The notes: generated by a model from the letters alone, not told the origin. DNA of 64,000 bases from Trichoplusia ni (GCF_003590095.1 NC_039488.1:5766001-5830000), one strand, 5' to 3'; shown: positions 1-10,780, counted from the first letter of the stretch. Translations and numbers: made by a program.

Positions 1-149
1 CGAGACACCAAACATTACGCCTTAGCCGATTGCGAAATAAGAGGTTATTATTCAAATCAATGTTATAACCTATTGAACTTATACGTAAGATATATTTAAA
101 TACGGAATTAGTTTTGAGATAAAAAGATATTTAATTAATGATGGTATTT

Positions 150-460
150 GTAACCCATCCTTTTCGCGACCTTTAATAAGTGTCGCTTTACCTTCAAGAT
201 CTTAATAAAAATATGGTGAATCAATGACCTGTCGTTTTAATGACCTTAATTAAGTATTTTTTAACCTTATAGTTTTGTTTACCAGTCAAAATTCTTTTGA
301 TGGTTACCCATGGCTTCGCGACCTCTGTTAAGTACTGCTTAACCTTCACCTTGTGATATTATGCCATGTAATAGCAAAAAGAAAAATTAGCCTTCAAAAA
401 TTTATAGTTACCCATCCGTTTCGCGACCTTTATTGAATGTCGCTTAACCTTAACCTTTGT
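150..460. repeat. diverged four-unit tandem repeat
   Basis: Units begin near 150, 225, 302 and 406. Units 1, 3 and 4 share 'ttaccca', 'ttcgcgacct', 'ttaagt' and 'gcttaacctt' in the same order; unit 2 keeps only the second half. Spacing is irregular (about 75-105 bp), so this is an old minisatellite or a repeated regulatory module. No coding frame crosses it. Bases 1-149 and 461-590 hold nothing I recognise. Confidence 0.6.
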
Positions 461-590
461 TATTATAAAAAGAGCATTCGCCCACTCTTTCATTTTGTGG
501 GATGTTAAGTTTAATTTTGTCTATTAGTCTGTCTGTCTGTTATATTCTAGTTCAAACAAAATTACCTATTTTAACGACTCCAACACTACA

Positions 591-694
591 GAATTTAATC
601 CTTGTATCGCGGGGCGTTTCACAAACATTCAAGTCACATGCACAAAGACACCCAGACTCAGGACAAGCATTCGTGGATCACACAAATGCTTGTC
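591..694 (-). mobile_element. SINE-A, 3' half
   Basis: Reads in reverse as the SINE-A body with 'cctgagtctgggtgtctttg' and the end 'aaggattaaattc'. The tRNA-like head is missing. An 86-codon ORF over it is a chance reading. Confidence 0.75.
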
Positions 695-939
695 ATATTT
701 CTATCCTTGTAATGCATTGTATTATACAACTGCAGCTGGCTTTAAAAAGGGCGTTGGCGTAAATGAAAGTTTTCGAAAGTACATCGTAATTTAAGGGACT
801 TGAACACGCCATCTTTATTCAGAAAACATGGGACTTATTTTGGCGCCAAATGACTGTCAGATAGAGAAAGTTGTTTCAAGTTCGTTTCGTGTGACATTAC
901 TTGTAATAATGTGAATCCTGATTAAATCGTACTAATGTT

Positions 940-1020
940 TTAAGGCGAAAGTTTGTATGTTTGTAACTTGTTTTTTATTAAAAGGCTGTATCGATTTTGG
1001 TGAAATTTGTAATTGTCATA
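940..1020 (+). mobile_element. Helitron 5' fragment (Hel-1-like)
   Basis: Contains 'gcgaaagtttgtatgt' followed by 'cgattttggtgaaattt', the order seen in Hel-1b 5' halves. Old and truncated; no 3' hairpin or CTAG end. Nothing else is recognised between 695 and 1057. Confidence 0.4.
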
Positions 1021-1057
1021 AGAGAGTTTAAAGAGAGAGCGACAAAACAGACCGATC

Positions 1058-1171
1058 CCAGCTCAGGACATGCATTTGTGATATCCACGAATGTCTGTCT
1101 GAGTCTGGATGTCTTCGTACATGTTAAATAATGTTTGTGAATCCCCCGAGAAAAGCGTTTAATTATTGCGA
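1058..1171 (+). mobile_element. SINE-A, degenerate 3' half
   Basis: Keeps 'ccacgaatg', 'ctgagtctgg' and the terminal 'gcgagagtcg'. Many substitutions suggest an old copy. Confidence 0.6.
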
Positions 1172-1204
1172 GAGTCGATAATAAGACAATTCGTTATAGT
1201 GGCA

Positions 1205-1402
1205 AGACAGTCGTTACAGGTAGTCAGAAGCTAGAAAGTCTGACAACCAGTCTAACCAAGGGGTATAGTGTTGCCCAGGTAACTGGGGGGTTGAGGTCAG
1301 ATAGGCAGTCGCTCTGTAAAACACTGGTACTGAGCTGCATCCGGTTGGACTGGAAGCCGACCCCAACATAGTTGGGAAAAGGCTAGGATGATGATGATGA
1401 AT
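1205..1402 (+). mobile_element. SINE-5S, 3' part
   Basis: Contains the body 'gtagtcagaagctagaaagt', 'gttgcccaggtaactg' and the end 'gttgggaaaaggctaggatg' followed by GAT repeats. The 5S-like head is absent, a 5' truncation as expected of reverse-transcribed elements. Bases 1403-1777 hold nothing recognised. Confidence 0.8.
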
Positions 1403-1777
1403 CATGTTGTAAAAGTTTATAGAATAAGCATAACCTCAAAAGAATCATTTCATTGTGTAATGAAGAAGACATTGTTTTAACTGCAAATATAATGTTTAAA
1501 CATTCCAACGCTTACTGAAGAGCGGTTTTTTTATTACTGTCAAAAATGTGCCAAGCCTTTCAAGGTTTTCATGTCAAGGCCATCTTATGACTCTTCGGAA
1601 ATGTCAAAAATGTACTTCTAGAATCAAATTTCTGTACTAATAAAATTTGTGAGTTTGTGACATTGTAGGGTTCAGACTACTAAACAGATTTTGAAAATTC
1701 GTTTATTAATAGAAAACCACGTTATTTCAGTATAATACACATATAAAGTACACATGGGTCAGAGAAAATAATTCCGG

Positions 1778-1810
1778 TTAATGGCGCCCCACCGTGGGGC
1801 AGCACAAAAA
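1778..1810 (-). repeat. fragment of the 110-bp LINE-derived unit
   Basis: Carries the palindrome 'gccccaccgtggggc' with the flanks seen in the tandem array at 23.5-24.1 kb, in the opposite orientation to that array. From 1811 to 2177 only AT-rich sequence is seen. Confidence 0.55.
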
Positions 1811-2177
1811 TCTTTATGATAATAAAGAAACTCGTAAGTATATAATTTCTTATTCATCTATTGATTAACCACTCACAATTACGTATTTTGTTTTCGTAAC
1901 GTTATGTAACGCGAGATAAGTAAGTTGTTCAACTTGTTTACTTACAAAATCAAAACAAGATTTCGTTGTTTTTAAGACGAGCGCGGTTTAAATATCTTTG
2001 TTACAGCAATACTTCTTTTTCTGCAGAATGTTATTATTAATTAAAGGTGCTGTATTTATATTTATATTTCAATTACATAAATAATTAATGTTTTTATTTT
2101 ATTTATACTTTAACTTTTCTTTCATGTTACCCAGAAAATGCTCAAATTATAGATATATTCATGAAAGTTAAAGATTT

Positions 2178-2450
2178 CGTTTTGCGACTGCCTATCTGAC
2201 CTCCTCAACCTAGTTACCTGGAAAACATGATACCCCTTAATCAGACTGTTTGCCAGACTTTTCTAGCTTCTGACTATCTGTAACGACTGTCATAGATATA
2301 GGAATAACAGCCGGGACCCACAATTTACGTTATTCGAGGAACGTTAATTTATAACAAAGATAGTCACCTATCTACCTACGTACCAACCGCGTCAAGCGTA
2401 GCATAACGTGTGATCGATTCACTTATGGTGTTCTAGCATAGCCACGAACT
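2178..2450 (-). mobile_element. SINE-5S, near full length without GAT tail
   Basis: In reverse it runs from the head ('gtgaatcgatcacacg', then 'gatag-gtgac' remnants) through 'cccggctgttattcc' to 'gaggaggtcagataggcagt'. The tail beyond the body is lost, abutting unrelated sequence at 2178. Confidence 0.75.
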
Positions 2451-2486
2451 TCTCACCCAAACAGAAAGACTACATATATACCTATA

Positions 2487-2715
2487 CTAGCTGTTGCCCG
2501 CGACTTCGTCCGCGTGGTTAGAAGATATAAGTTATGATTTACCTGCCCTGTTTTTTTCCACATTTCGCTCCTATTAGTCGCAGCGTGATGATATATAGCC
2601 TTAAACCTTCCTCGATGAATGGTCTATTCAACACAAAAATATTTCCTCAATTAGAACCAGTAGTTCCTAAGATTAGCGCGTGCAAACAAACACTCTTCAG
2701 CTTTATATATTAGTA
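2487..2715 (-). mobile_element. Hel-2 Helitron
   Basis: Ends in 'CTAG' (2487-2490 on the plus strand), preceded on its own strand by the hairpin 'cgcggacgaagtcgcg' about 10 bases away, the usual Helitron 3' arrangement. The 5' end 'actaatatataaagctga' is at the right edge and is cut by the next element. Confidence 0.75.
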
Positions 2716-2901
2716 CTAGCTGTTGCCCGCGACTTCGTCCGCGTGGTTAAAAGAAATTGCGACTATAACTTGAGATTTAAACTATCCTATCCCTCAAGTT
2801 GGATCGAACTGCACATGGTGCGCGAATTTTATTATAATCGGTTAAGTGGTTTAGGAGTCCATTGAGGACAAACGTTGTGACACGAGATTTATATATATTA
2901 A
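2716..2901 (-). mobile_element. second Helitron, head-to-tail with the first
   Basis: Has the same 3' hairpin and CTAG end as Hel-2 but a different body; its 5' end reads 'atatataaatctcgtgtcac', close to Hel-3. Starts directly where the neighbouring Hel-2 stops. A 61-codon ORF here is incidental. Bases 2902-3228 hold nothing recognised. Confidence 0.65.
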
Positions 2902-3228
2902 GATACACAAAACTCTTCAAAAAGTCTTTACCTATTATTTATGTATCAACACATATAAAACTCCGCCGTTCAGTTATCAGTGGCACATTGTAAAAGATTT
3001 TAACTTGCTCAACGTCTTACACAACTTAAAGGCAAACGGGATCTCAACCGGTTTGACGTCTCCAAATACTTGTCTCGACTTGTACCTTCAAGACTTAAGT
3101 AGGTAAGCAGAAGAGTTTTGCGTAGTATAGTTAAAAATGTTCATGTAATAAATGAATAAATTAAAAAAAAATGTATATTTGCGATTAAATACATACAATC
3201 TAAATGAATCGATATCAAAATCTTATCT

Positions 3229-3430
3229 AAAACCCACGTTTTTAAATTTGACTCCATTAAAATTATATCAAAATTGGTCCAGACGTTTTTATTGTTGTAA
3301 ATTGCATTGTCATTGGGTTTAAAGCTACCCTGAAAATTTCAGCCTGCTAGCTTATCGGGAAGTGCCTTAAAATTGAGTTGCAAACATCCAACCGGAACGC
3401 CAAACAAACAAGAAAAGTGAGTGTAGAAAA
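3229..3430 (+). repeat. Rep-1 copy
   Basis: Carries 'cccacgtttttaaat', 'aattgcattgtcattggg', 'cagcctgctagcttatcggg' and 'acaagaaaagtgagtgta'. The same order is found at 6.3, 16.2, 20.0 (reverse) and 36.7 kb. Class unknown; it may be the 5' part of a Helitron-like element. Confidence 0.6.
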
Positions 3431-3510
3431 ACAGCTGGACCGATTTTGATAAAATTTGAATGGAATGACATTCAAAACCGTGGGTATTTAGATTTTTTAA
3501 ATCTATTAAT
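3431..3510 (-). repeat. Rep-1, partial inverted copy
   Basis: Reverse-oriented 'agctggaccgattttgataa' and 'cgtggg' directly follow the forward copy, giving an imperfect inverted pair. Bases 3511-3876 are AT-rich, with a family-F type fragment 'ctcgcacttgacc' near 3586. Confidence 0.5.
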
Positions 3511-3876
3511 TTTCATTACAATTATATCGCAACCAAGGTATATACAAAACAAGAGGTTTCAACAAAAAGACAGTCACTAACTTCCAACTCGCACTTGACC
3601 AGTTCCTCCATTTTATTTTACAAAAAAACCTATTTTGCATTTAAATTTTTTGTGTTGTTTTACTTTATAATAATAGAAATGACTTTTATTTAATTTGATA
3701 AGACGTTTTTACGATTGTTTTACTAATTTCTTGCAGCTTTTTTATTAGATGCAATAATAACTGAGATAAGAATTCTAGATATATAAAATGTATTTTCAAG
3801 ACAAACGGACGAATGATTTAATTTACATCATCCCTACAGCTGGGCACACGTATTAAATCGACTTTATAGATATTGT

Positions 3877-4110
3877 GACGACCTCCGTGGTCGAGTGGCG
3901 TACACACCGGTTCCAAGGTGTCGCTAGCTCTGAGGTCCCGGGTTCGACCCCAGTCGGGTCAAAGTAAAAATTCACATTTCTACATTGTCTCGGGCCTGCG
4001 CGTTTGTGGTACCTTCATTGTATCTGAATTCCATAACACAAGTGCTTTAGCAACTTACTTTGGGTTCAGAACAATGTATGTGATGTTGTCCGCATTTATT
4101 TATTTATAGA
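3877..4110 (+). mobile_element. SINE-B, full length
   Basis: Head has an A-box-like 'gtggtcgagtggcg' and a B-box-like 'gggttcgacccc', then 'gtctcgggcctgcg', 'cataacacaagtgctttag' and an ATTT-repeat tail. tRNA-derived, presumably transcribed by RNA polymerase III from its internal promoter when young. Confidence 0.85.
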
Positions 4111-4194
4111 GACAGGTAAACTTTTAAAGGTTATTTACTTATTTATTATATAATATGAATTATATAACACTGACAAATAACACAGCGTAATATT

Positions 4195-4285
4195 GTTAAG
4201 AATTTTCAAAATTTGTTCAGTAGTTCCTGAGATTACCCCCTACAGCGTCGCACACTAACTTTATGACATTAGTATAGATAGGAAA
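4195..4285 (-). mobile_element. Helitron 5' fragment
   Basis: Reads 'cagtagttcctgagatta' and ends 'attagtatagat', the minus-strand 5' end of a Hel-2-like copy. Other DNA between 4111 and 4583 is AT-rich and unassigned. Confidence 0.5.
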
Positions 4286-4583
4286 GGCTATTGCGTTTTA
4301 AGGTTCAGGCAAAACTACAAAACAGGACTAGTTTTAAAACCCAGAACGGAACTTGAAAACTTTACTTTGAAACTGGTCTTCACGTCAAAAATTATATTAA
4401 ATGCGACATTTCAAACGAAACTTGTTTTTTTATTTTATATTTATATTGTTTTCTTATGTTAAATCAAGACCTTGGTTCAAACTTTGATATATTTATTCGT
4501 ACCTTATATGGGAGGCATAATTTATGATATCAAAGTTTTTAACTTATAATATAATTTACTATTTTTGTTTCGGACTATAAAAT

Positions 4584-4790
4584 ACAAGCTGTTGCCCGCG
4601 GGCCCGCCCGGTACAAATCGAAATTGACAGTACTGGGACATAAAATCAGGATAAAAACCATCCTATGTGTTAATCCAGGTTATAAACTATCTCTGTACAA
4701 AGGTTCGTCTAAATCCGTTCAGTGGTTTTTGCGTGAAAGAGGAACAAACATCCATACATACAAACTTTCGCGTTTATAATATTAGTAAGA
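4584..4790 (-). mobile_element. Hel-1b Helitron
   Basis: Has 'gcgggcaacagcttg' at the 3' end (a mutated CTAG) and 'cttactaatattataaacgc' at the 5' end, with 'gcgtgaaagaggaacaaaca' inside. Near complete. Confidence 0.8.
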
Positions 4791-4805
4791 TAATTTATAA
4801 AATAA

Positions 4806-4875
4806 CTAGCTGTTGCCCGCGACTTCGTCCGCGTGGTTAGAAGATATAAGTTATAATTTATACCTGCCTTCTATC
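4806..4875 (-). mobile_element. Hel-2, 3' end with tetranucleotide expansion
   Basis: Starts at CTAG 4806-4809 with the terminal hairpin, then breaks into repeated 'tgccttctatctatc' blocks. The slippage-prone tract replaces the rest of the element. Confidence 0.65.
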
Positions 4876-5154
4876 TATCTATCTGCCTTCTATCTATCTT
4901 GTAGGATTCAGTCAGCGTTTGCAATGTAAGCGCAAAAAATGTGATTTTTTACGACCTCACATTAGAAACCTCAAAAATTGTAGCCTATGTGTTATTCTGA
5001 TGTATAAGCTATATTGTGGTAAAGTATCGCCTTTATAATAGTAGTAGGATTTCCTATTTTAGGTTTAGACACTTAAATATTTGTTTCAACTAACCCTCTT
5101 ATTGCAATATCCGTTAAGTAAATAAATATTAGGTCACTTAATCTCAATGTTAAT

Positions 5155-5310
5155 TTTACTATTTCTTGTTATAGTAGCAACAAAAATTATTTATTTTATA
5201 ATCTGTGAAAATTTCAACAACCTATCATGGTTCATGCAATACAGACAAATGACAGATCCCAACATTTACCGTTTTTAATCTGTGATTACGGAACTCCAAA
5301 AAACAACAAA
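5155..5310 (+). repeat. Rep-2 fragment
   Basis: Contains 'tgttatagtagcaacaaaaa', 'tgtgaaaatttcaac', 'catggttcatg' and 'tacggaactccaaaaaa', the order of a widespread insect repeat that also occurs at 22.6, 39.9 and 50.8 kb. The 4876-6293 stretch otherwise shows only AT-rich DNA; a 66-codon ORF at 5473-5673 lacks any protein-like signature. Confidence 0.45.
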
Positions 5311-6293
5311 TAAAGCTTTTTAATGCTTGATTATTTAAATAGAAATGTTATTTCAACTTTTTTGCTTTGAGATACCTAATATTAAGGAAACTGGTTTGGG
5401 ATTTATTCAAAAATATTTATGATTATTTGTCAGACATTTTGTTTTCAAGTTATTGTTTGAGTCACTGTTGCTATGCATAGACTATTTGACACGTGTTTTA
5501 CTGAACAGGATTTGAGACGTGTTTATATTTTGTCTTTTTCAGACAAAACAGCGGTATTATATCGCTTTTTAATCTTTTTTCCTAGATGTCTTACTAATTC
5601 TGTCTGGTTCTTAAAATACATTTTTAAGATGACGAATTTGTGTTTTATTTCTTTTCTTAGTCATCTAAAATAGGCAATCGATTAATGAAAATCGTATTAT
5701 TTATTATTTTTATTTGTAAATCTTACTTGGCGATAATTTATTCTTACACATTAAGCCCTTAAATAGAGTGACATATATACAGACATTCCAATAATTTTTT
5801 ACATTAAAAACCTATAAATAATGTTGCCGTATAATATATTTATAGACACATTATGTTTTTAGTTTTAAAATGCTACCAAGTCATAAAAATTGCTTTAAAA
5901 ACTGGAATCAATTTAATAATTTTGCACAGAAGATGACATTCTTGCATAATTTTCTTTGTTTTCGATATAATTTATGTTAAAATAATCAATATTGAACGAA
6001 AACAGAGGTATTTAGTAATATAATATTAGATCAGTATGTGTATCATGTTAATTTTTTGATTGATTGTATCAGCTTTTAAAGGTTGCTTCGATTATAGGAG
6101 CTCGACTAGGTGTAGCACGCGGTTTTGTCTCCGAAAGAAAGATGTTTTCAATCCTGGATGAACCGTTTTTAATGATTATTTTTATTTAGCGTGAAATAGC
6201 TGTCGTTTGTTTCGACTTTTATATTCAATAGTTTTAAATTAAAATTAATATTGTTTTAACAAGAAAAGCACAAAACTGACTTCAAATAATTAT

Positions 6294-6500
6294 TGTAAAA
6301 GCCCACATTTTTAAACCGCATTCCATTCAAAATTTATCAAAAGCGGTTCAGCCATTTTTATAGTTGTAAATTGCATTGTCATCGATTTTGAAGCTACCCT
6401 GAAAATATCAGCCTGCTAGCTTATCGGGAAGTGCCTCAAAATTGAGTTGCAAAAATCCAACCGGAACGACATACAAACAAGAAAAGTGAGTGTATAAAAA
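6294..6500 (+). repeat. Rep-1 copy
   Basis: Complete by comparison with the 3.2-kb copy, from 'agcccacatttttaaac' to 'aagaaaagtgagtgtat'. Bases 6501-6865 show no recognised feature; the 62-codon ORF there resembles nothing I know. Confidence 0.6.
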
Positions 6501-6865
6501 CGTGGGAGTATCACAAGTATATCTTTTCTCTAGCCTATTTTATTTTGTACAGAACCCCCAGCCTCGAAAGCCAGTTACGAAATTAGAAAACAATCCGATT
6601 CATGAAAATTATCATGATTCTAACATCGATATTGCATCAATTCAATGTCAAATGAATTCTCTTTACATGTCTAACTAACTTGTACCCGATAGATGGCGTA
6701 TTACGTAAATAATTGTGCAATTATTGCTACGAAGTGAGTAAAATTGTCACTGATATTGGGTACAAACGGAACCTTAATAGGTACTGAGATTCCGTTTGTT
6801 TATATATCCGTCTTGTTGAAAAATTACTGTCATATATCTTATTAATATTCGATATTTTTTTTCTA

Positions 6866-7212
6866 AGCTACAACCGCATAAGTGAATCGTTCACAGGTTA
6901 AGCTACGTTTGACGCGGTTGGTCCGTAGATGGGTGACTGTGTTTGTCATAACGAGTTCTTCGGTGTTTCGGAAGACACGTTAAATTGTGGGTCTCTGATG
7001 TTATACCTACATCTATGACAGTCGTTATAGGTAGTCAAAAGCTAGAAAGTCTGACAACCAGTCTAACCAAGGGGTATTGTGTTGCCCAGGTAACTGGGTT
7101 GAGGAGGTTAGATAGGTAGTCGCTCCTTGTAAAACACTAGTACTTAGCTGAATCCGGTTAGAGTGGAAGCCGACCCCAACATAGTTGGGAAAAAGGCTAG
7201 GATGATGATGAT
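6866..7212 (+). mobile_element. SINE-5S, full length
   Basis: The head keeps the three blocks that align with 5S rRNA: 'ctaagctacaacc', 'cacaggttaagc' and 'gcggttggtccgtagatggg'. The last two correspond to the TFIIIA-bound internal promoter of 5S genes. Body and tail 'gttgggaaaaaggctaggat' plus GAT repeats follow. 7213-8052 is AT-rich with nothing recognised. Confidence 0.85.
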
Positions 7213-8052
7213 TTTTTTATAATTATTTTTGGGTTTAAGAGGATTTATTAGTTGCCAAATGTGAAAACTATTAAACGTCTTTATATTTTTAAAGTGTTAT
7301 TTTGTACAGCTCGTTATAAGATAAAATTCAATTAAATACATTATGCCAAAAGGAAAAAGCAACAATGCCAAATTCAAAACATAACAAAAGCAGTTTATTA
7401 TAAAATCCAATTTGTGGTTATTTATTTATTGTCTTAGTAACCAAAGGTTAATGTCATTTGACATAATTTATAAAAATAAATCGTTTTATATAAATATTAC
7501 AGTACCTCTGTTATCAAATGGTCAAACTCGTTTTTTGCCTAAAAGGCTACAGGTCAGATTATATTAATTTACATAACTTGTATATAGAAACCCTATTTTT
7601 TCTTTTTATTACGTTGATATGATTGTATCAAACCTTTTTTTCTGTTTTTAGGTAATGTTTCTTCTATTTTTTAATTATTGATTCAAATTTAAATGAATGT
7701 TTTTTTTTAATTGGGAAACGGTGAAGTGTGGGGCAATCTGGATGCTGAATAATGTCTACTTACATTTTTGTAAAGTACCTTATTAAAATAAATAATAATT
7801 TTTTGGTCAACTCTACAAAATATGGCTCTTTATATCATTCATCATATTATTATAATTTAATTATAAATCATCTTAAAGCACCTTTTAGCATTTTTTACAA
7901 TTGTTTTCTTAGCAATGAATATTTTTATCTCGCTACAAATCTATAAATAAGGTTATCTTTACAATGATCAAAAATATAGCAAAATTTTGTAGAGTTAACA
8001 AAATATGTTCTACCAGCCACCTTAAATTAATTCAAATCTTAAATCACCGCAA

Positions 8053-8084
8053 ACCACGCGGACGAAGTCGCGGGGATCAGCTAG
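8053..8084 (+). mobile_element. Helitron 3' end fragment
   Basis: Hairpin 'cgcggacgaagtcgcg' followed after about 10 bases by 'CTAG|T'. No recognisable body upstream. Confidence 0.6.
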
Positions 8085-8234
8085 TAGTTAATTATTTGTA
8101 ATGTAAAAAGTTCCGAAATATATCACAAATAAATTACCCACACCTACAGAAAAAACTGAATTTAGGAAGTAGACAGATCACAACTCATAGAATCCGTCTA
8201 ACATGTTATTCCTATCTATTATATTCAATGAATT

Positions 8235-8520
8235 CTTAGGCCTTTGACGGCCATTCAAAAATTGCCATCGCGGACGGTATTTCACGTCCACACGGCGGGG
8301 TATTGGTAAAGTTTTCAACTAGCAATAATCGCACCTCGGATTAACCTCATTGGTTACGATATTGCCTCTGCGCAAAGTTAACATATCATCCGCCACCGAA
8401 ACTACTTATACATTCTCGTGTAACGAAACCATAGCGCGATCTAATTCGACGCCAACGCCATCTAGTTGCGTTTTCGGTACTAAATTTGGTTGCGATAGTG
8501 GCGCCACTAGTAGGTAGTGA
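8235..8520. promoter_or_regulatory. GC- and CpG-richer patch, possible promoter
   Basis: This patch has many CpG dinucleotides ('catcgcggacgg', 'ccacacggcgggg', 'gcgcgatc', 'gacgccaacgcc') against an AT-rich background, and matches no other repeat in the window. It contains the palindrome 'tagtggcgccacta'. It could be a host regulatory region or an unfamiliar element; no TATA box or ORF decides between them. Confidence 0.25.
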
Positions 8521-9181
8521 GTGTTTGGGTGAACTATTTTGTGTAGAGTTTTTTTGTTCCTAATAGGTGTTTTGTGCCTTATTTCTTATCATTTACTATA
8601 AAAATATACTAGAATATTTATTTGAGGCGACGAATACGAGACGACAAGATAATGAGGCGAAAGACCAAAGAATCATGAAAAATAAAGTGTTTACTGTTTT
8701 ATACGAGAATTAATATGCTTCCATTGAACGTACTATAAAAAAAAAAACCTTTATTACTACTACAATAAAGCATTCTTCAAGAATAAAAACCAAATAATAA
8801 TTTAAAAAAGCAAAAGTCTTTGATACACATACTAAAAACGAAAAAACTTGGCACATACAAATATGGCATACGGAACTAAAACATCATATTAACACAATAA
8901 AGAATCGGTAAATATGGACTGTGAACCAAACTAAACAATAAAATTATGATTTATATTGAAAACTAGTTTTTTTCCTGACCCTAACCTTAAAATATGTCTG
9001 AATTTGCAAAAAGAGGAAAAACAATCAAATCTTTTTTGTTTTTTTTTTCGAGTTAAAATCCCACACTCAGCTTTAAAATGCTGTTTTGATCCGTCTACGA
9101 ATATATAATACTCCGAGCAGTTATCAACGCAAGGCAAAACAAACTTAGTCATCAGACAAAAAAACAAATCAGCTGATGAAA

Positions 9182-9322
9182 CTAAGATTTTCCAGAGCAA
9201 TTACAAATTTTCTTCTTTCTTTGCCCTCTATTTACTGGCATTGACGTAGCATTTTCGGAAACCTCCACTAGGGTACACTCTTGACAAAACAAAGTTGGTA
9301 TGTAGCTAAAACCTCTTAACAT
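9182..9322 (-). CDS. 46-codon ORF, unknown, cysteine-containing
   Basis: Starts at ATG 9322-9320 and ends at TAG 9184-9182. Residues 8-16 read IPTLFCQEC and the end is KKKICNCSGKS, giving a C-x2-C pair at 13/16 and C-x-C at 40/42 plus a basic RKKK stretch at 35-38. The composition is more protein-like than most frames here and the stretch matches no repeat family in the window. A stop lies just upstream of the ATG, so it would be a complete small protein or the last exon of a minus-strand gene; 'AATAAA' in reverse occurs near 8750. I do not recognise it, and it may be chance or transposon-derived. Confidence 0.2.
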   Translation of the reverse strand: MLRGFSYIPTLFCQECTLVEVSENATSMPVNRGQRKKKICNCSGKS

Positions 9323-9389
9323 AGTTTAAGATAACTCTTTTTTTTTCAAATTTTTGTCAAAAACCTAGCTCCAAGACAATAAAAAACAA

Positions 9390-9504
9390 ATACTGCTTTC
9401 TTTTCTTTACAGATTTTCTAAAATCAATTCAATCAATCCCAAAATTACCTCTACAAACTCTCTATGCCCACAGATTCACTTACAAAACACTGGATAGATT
9501 ATAA
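9390..9504 (+). other. splice-acceptor-like site with a short open frame
   Basis: A pyrimidine tract 'ctgctttcttttctttacag' ends at AG 9411-9412 and is followed by a 29-codon open frame (9415-9504, ending TAA) that includes PKLPLQTLYAH. The acceptor matches the consensus well, but I cannot identify the peptide and see no matching donor. Confidence 0.15.
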
Positions 9505-9761
9505 CATAGAAAAAACTCCAATATATTGCTCGACCAATGTCAAATCAACATATATACTATGACCTTTAACACTGTATATTATGAAACGGCTCAAAAACAT
9601 TATATGATGTCTTTCCTTACATAAAACTTCGCATCGCTACGGTATTACGAATTTTGTTTGCGCAAGTCGATGCCAACGGATACAATATTGGTCCAGTAGA
9701 GCTATATAGGGAGTTCATTTTTTTTGTTTTTAGTTTAAAAAAAATGTTTTGAAGAAATAAT

Positions 9762-10009
9762 TACTAATATATAAAGCTGAAGAGTTTGTTTGTTGGTTTG
9801 AACGCGCTAATCTCAGGAACTACTGGTCCAAATCGAAAAATTCTTTTTGTGTTGAATAGACCATTCATCGAGGAAGGCTTTAGGCTATAAACCATCACCC
9901 TGCGACTAATAGGAGCGAAGATACAATGGAAAATGTAAAAAAAACAGGGCAGGTATAAATCATAACTTATACTTCTACCCACGGGGACGAAGTCGCGGGC
10001 AACAGCTAG
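9762..10009 (+). mobile_element. Hel-2 Helitron, near complete
   Basis: Runs from 'tactaatatataaagctgaa' through 'gcgctaatctcagg' and 'accattcatcgaggaaggct' to the hairpin and CTAG|T. Length about 248 bp matches the other full copies. A 72-codon minus-strand ORF is a shadow. Bases 10010-10780 hold nothing recognised. Confidence 0.85.
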
Positions 10010-10780
10010 TTATTCCATAAGATCAGACTGTAAAAACTAAGTTCTGAAACTTTGTCTGTAAAAGATTGAATAGATGAATATTGTCAGATTTTTACTGTAC
10101 CTGTAGTTTAATGAATCACTGCTGCAATTCCATGGTGTACAACAAAGAATATTCTAATCTAATTTATTACCTACTTTTGAGAAAAGAAGAATTAAATTTC
10201 GTTCTGTGCGGACAAAGTATAAAAACACAGCTAGTATTTAACATCTTAATTAGTATAAAATCATTTCAATTTGTGTTAAATAATGTATTTTTAAACTTAA
10301 AATATTATTTTTCTGACGATTAATTGCAAACTTCGTATAGGTAAAAAAAAACACACTCTGTATAAAGAACCTAAAAAGCTGTAACTTAATTCATGGATTT
10401 AGTTCCTGGCCCCGTTTCCAAAAGGCTAGGTACCCTAGTTTTATCTGAATATTTACTTAGAAGAAGACCGCTTACATAATTAATTTTATTTGGAAGTTTT
10501 AATGTTACTCAAATGCGGATTTATTTGAATAAAATGTGGATGTGTAAGAAGGTGTAAGGTGGTTTGACCTGGTACATATAACCTTAAAAGACTTTTGTAT
10601 TAAAATGGCGCCTTTAAAAGGATAGATGAGACTGTCGACTCTACCAAAATTATCAAACTTTATTCTTGTTAAAAGTGTACACAATTTTAAAGATTAACTT
10701 CTTGATATCTATTAAGATATTATTATAAAAACTTTCTTGAGGCGAATTCATTATTATTTATTTTTATAAAGACTGAAGCG

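Noticed and set aside
5473..5673. 66-codon ORF as a small membrane protein
   Set aside because: Hydrophobic character follows from T-rich DNA; no signal peptide pattern or conserved motif.
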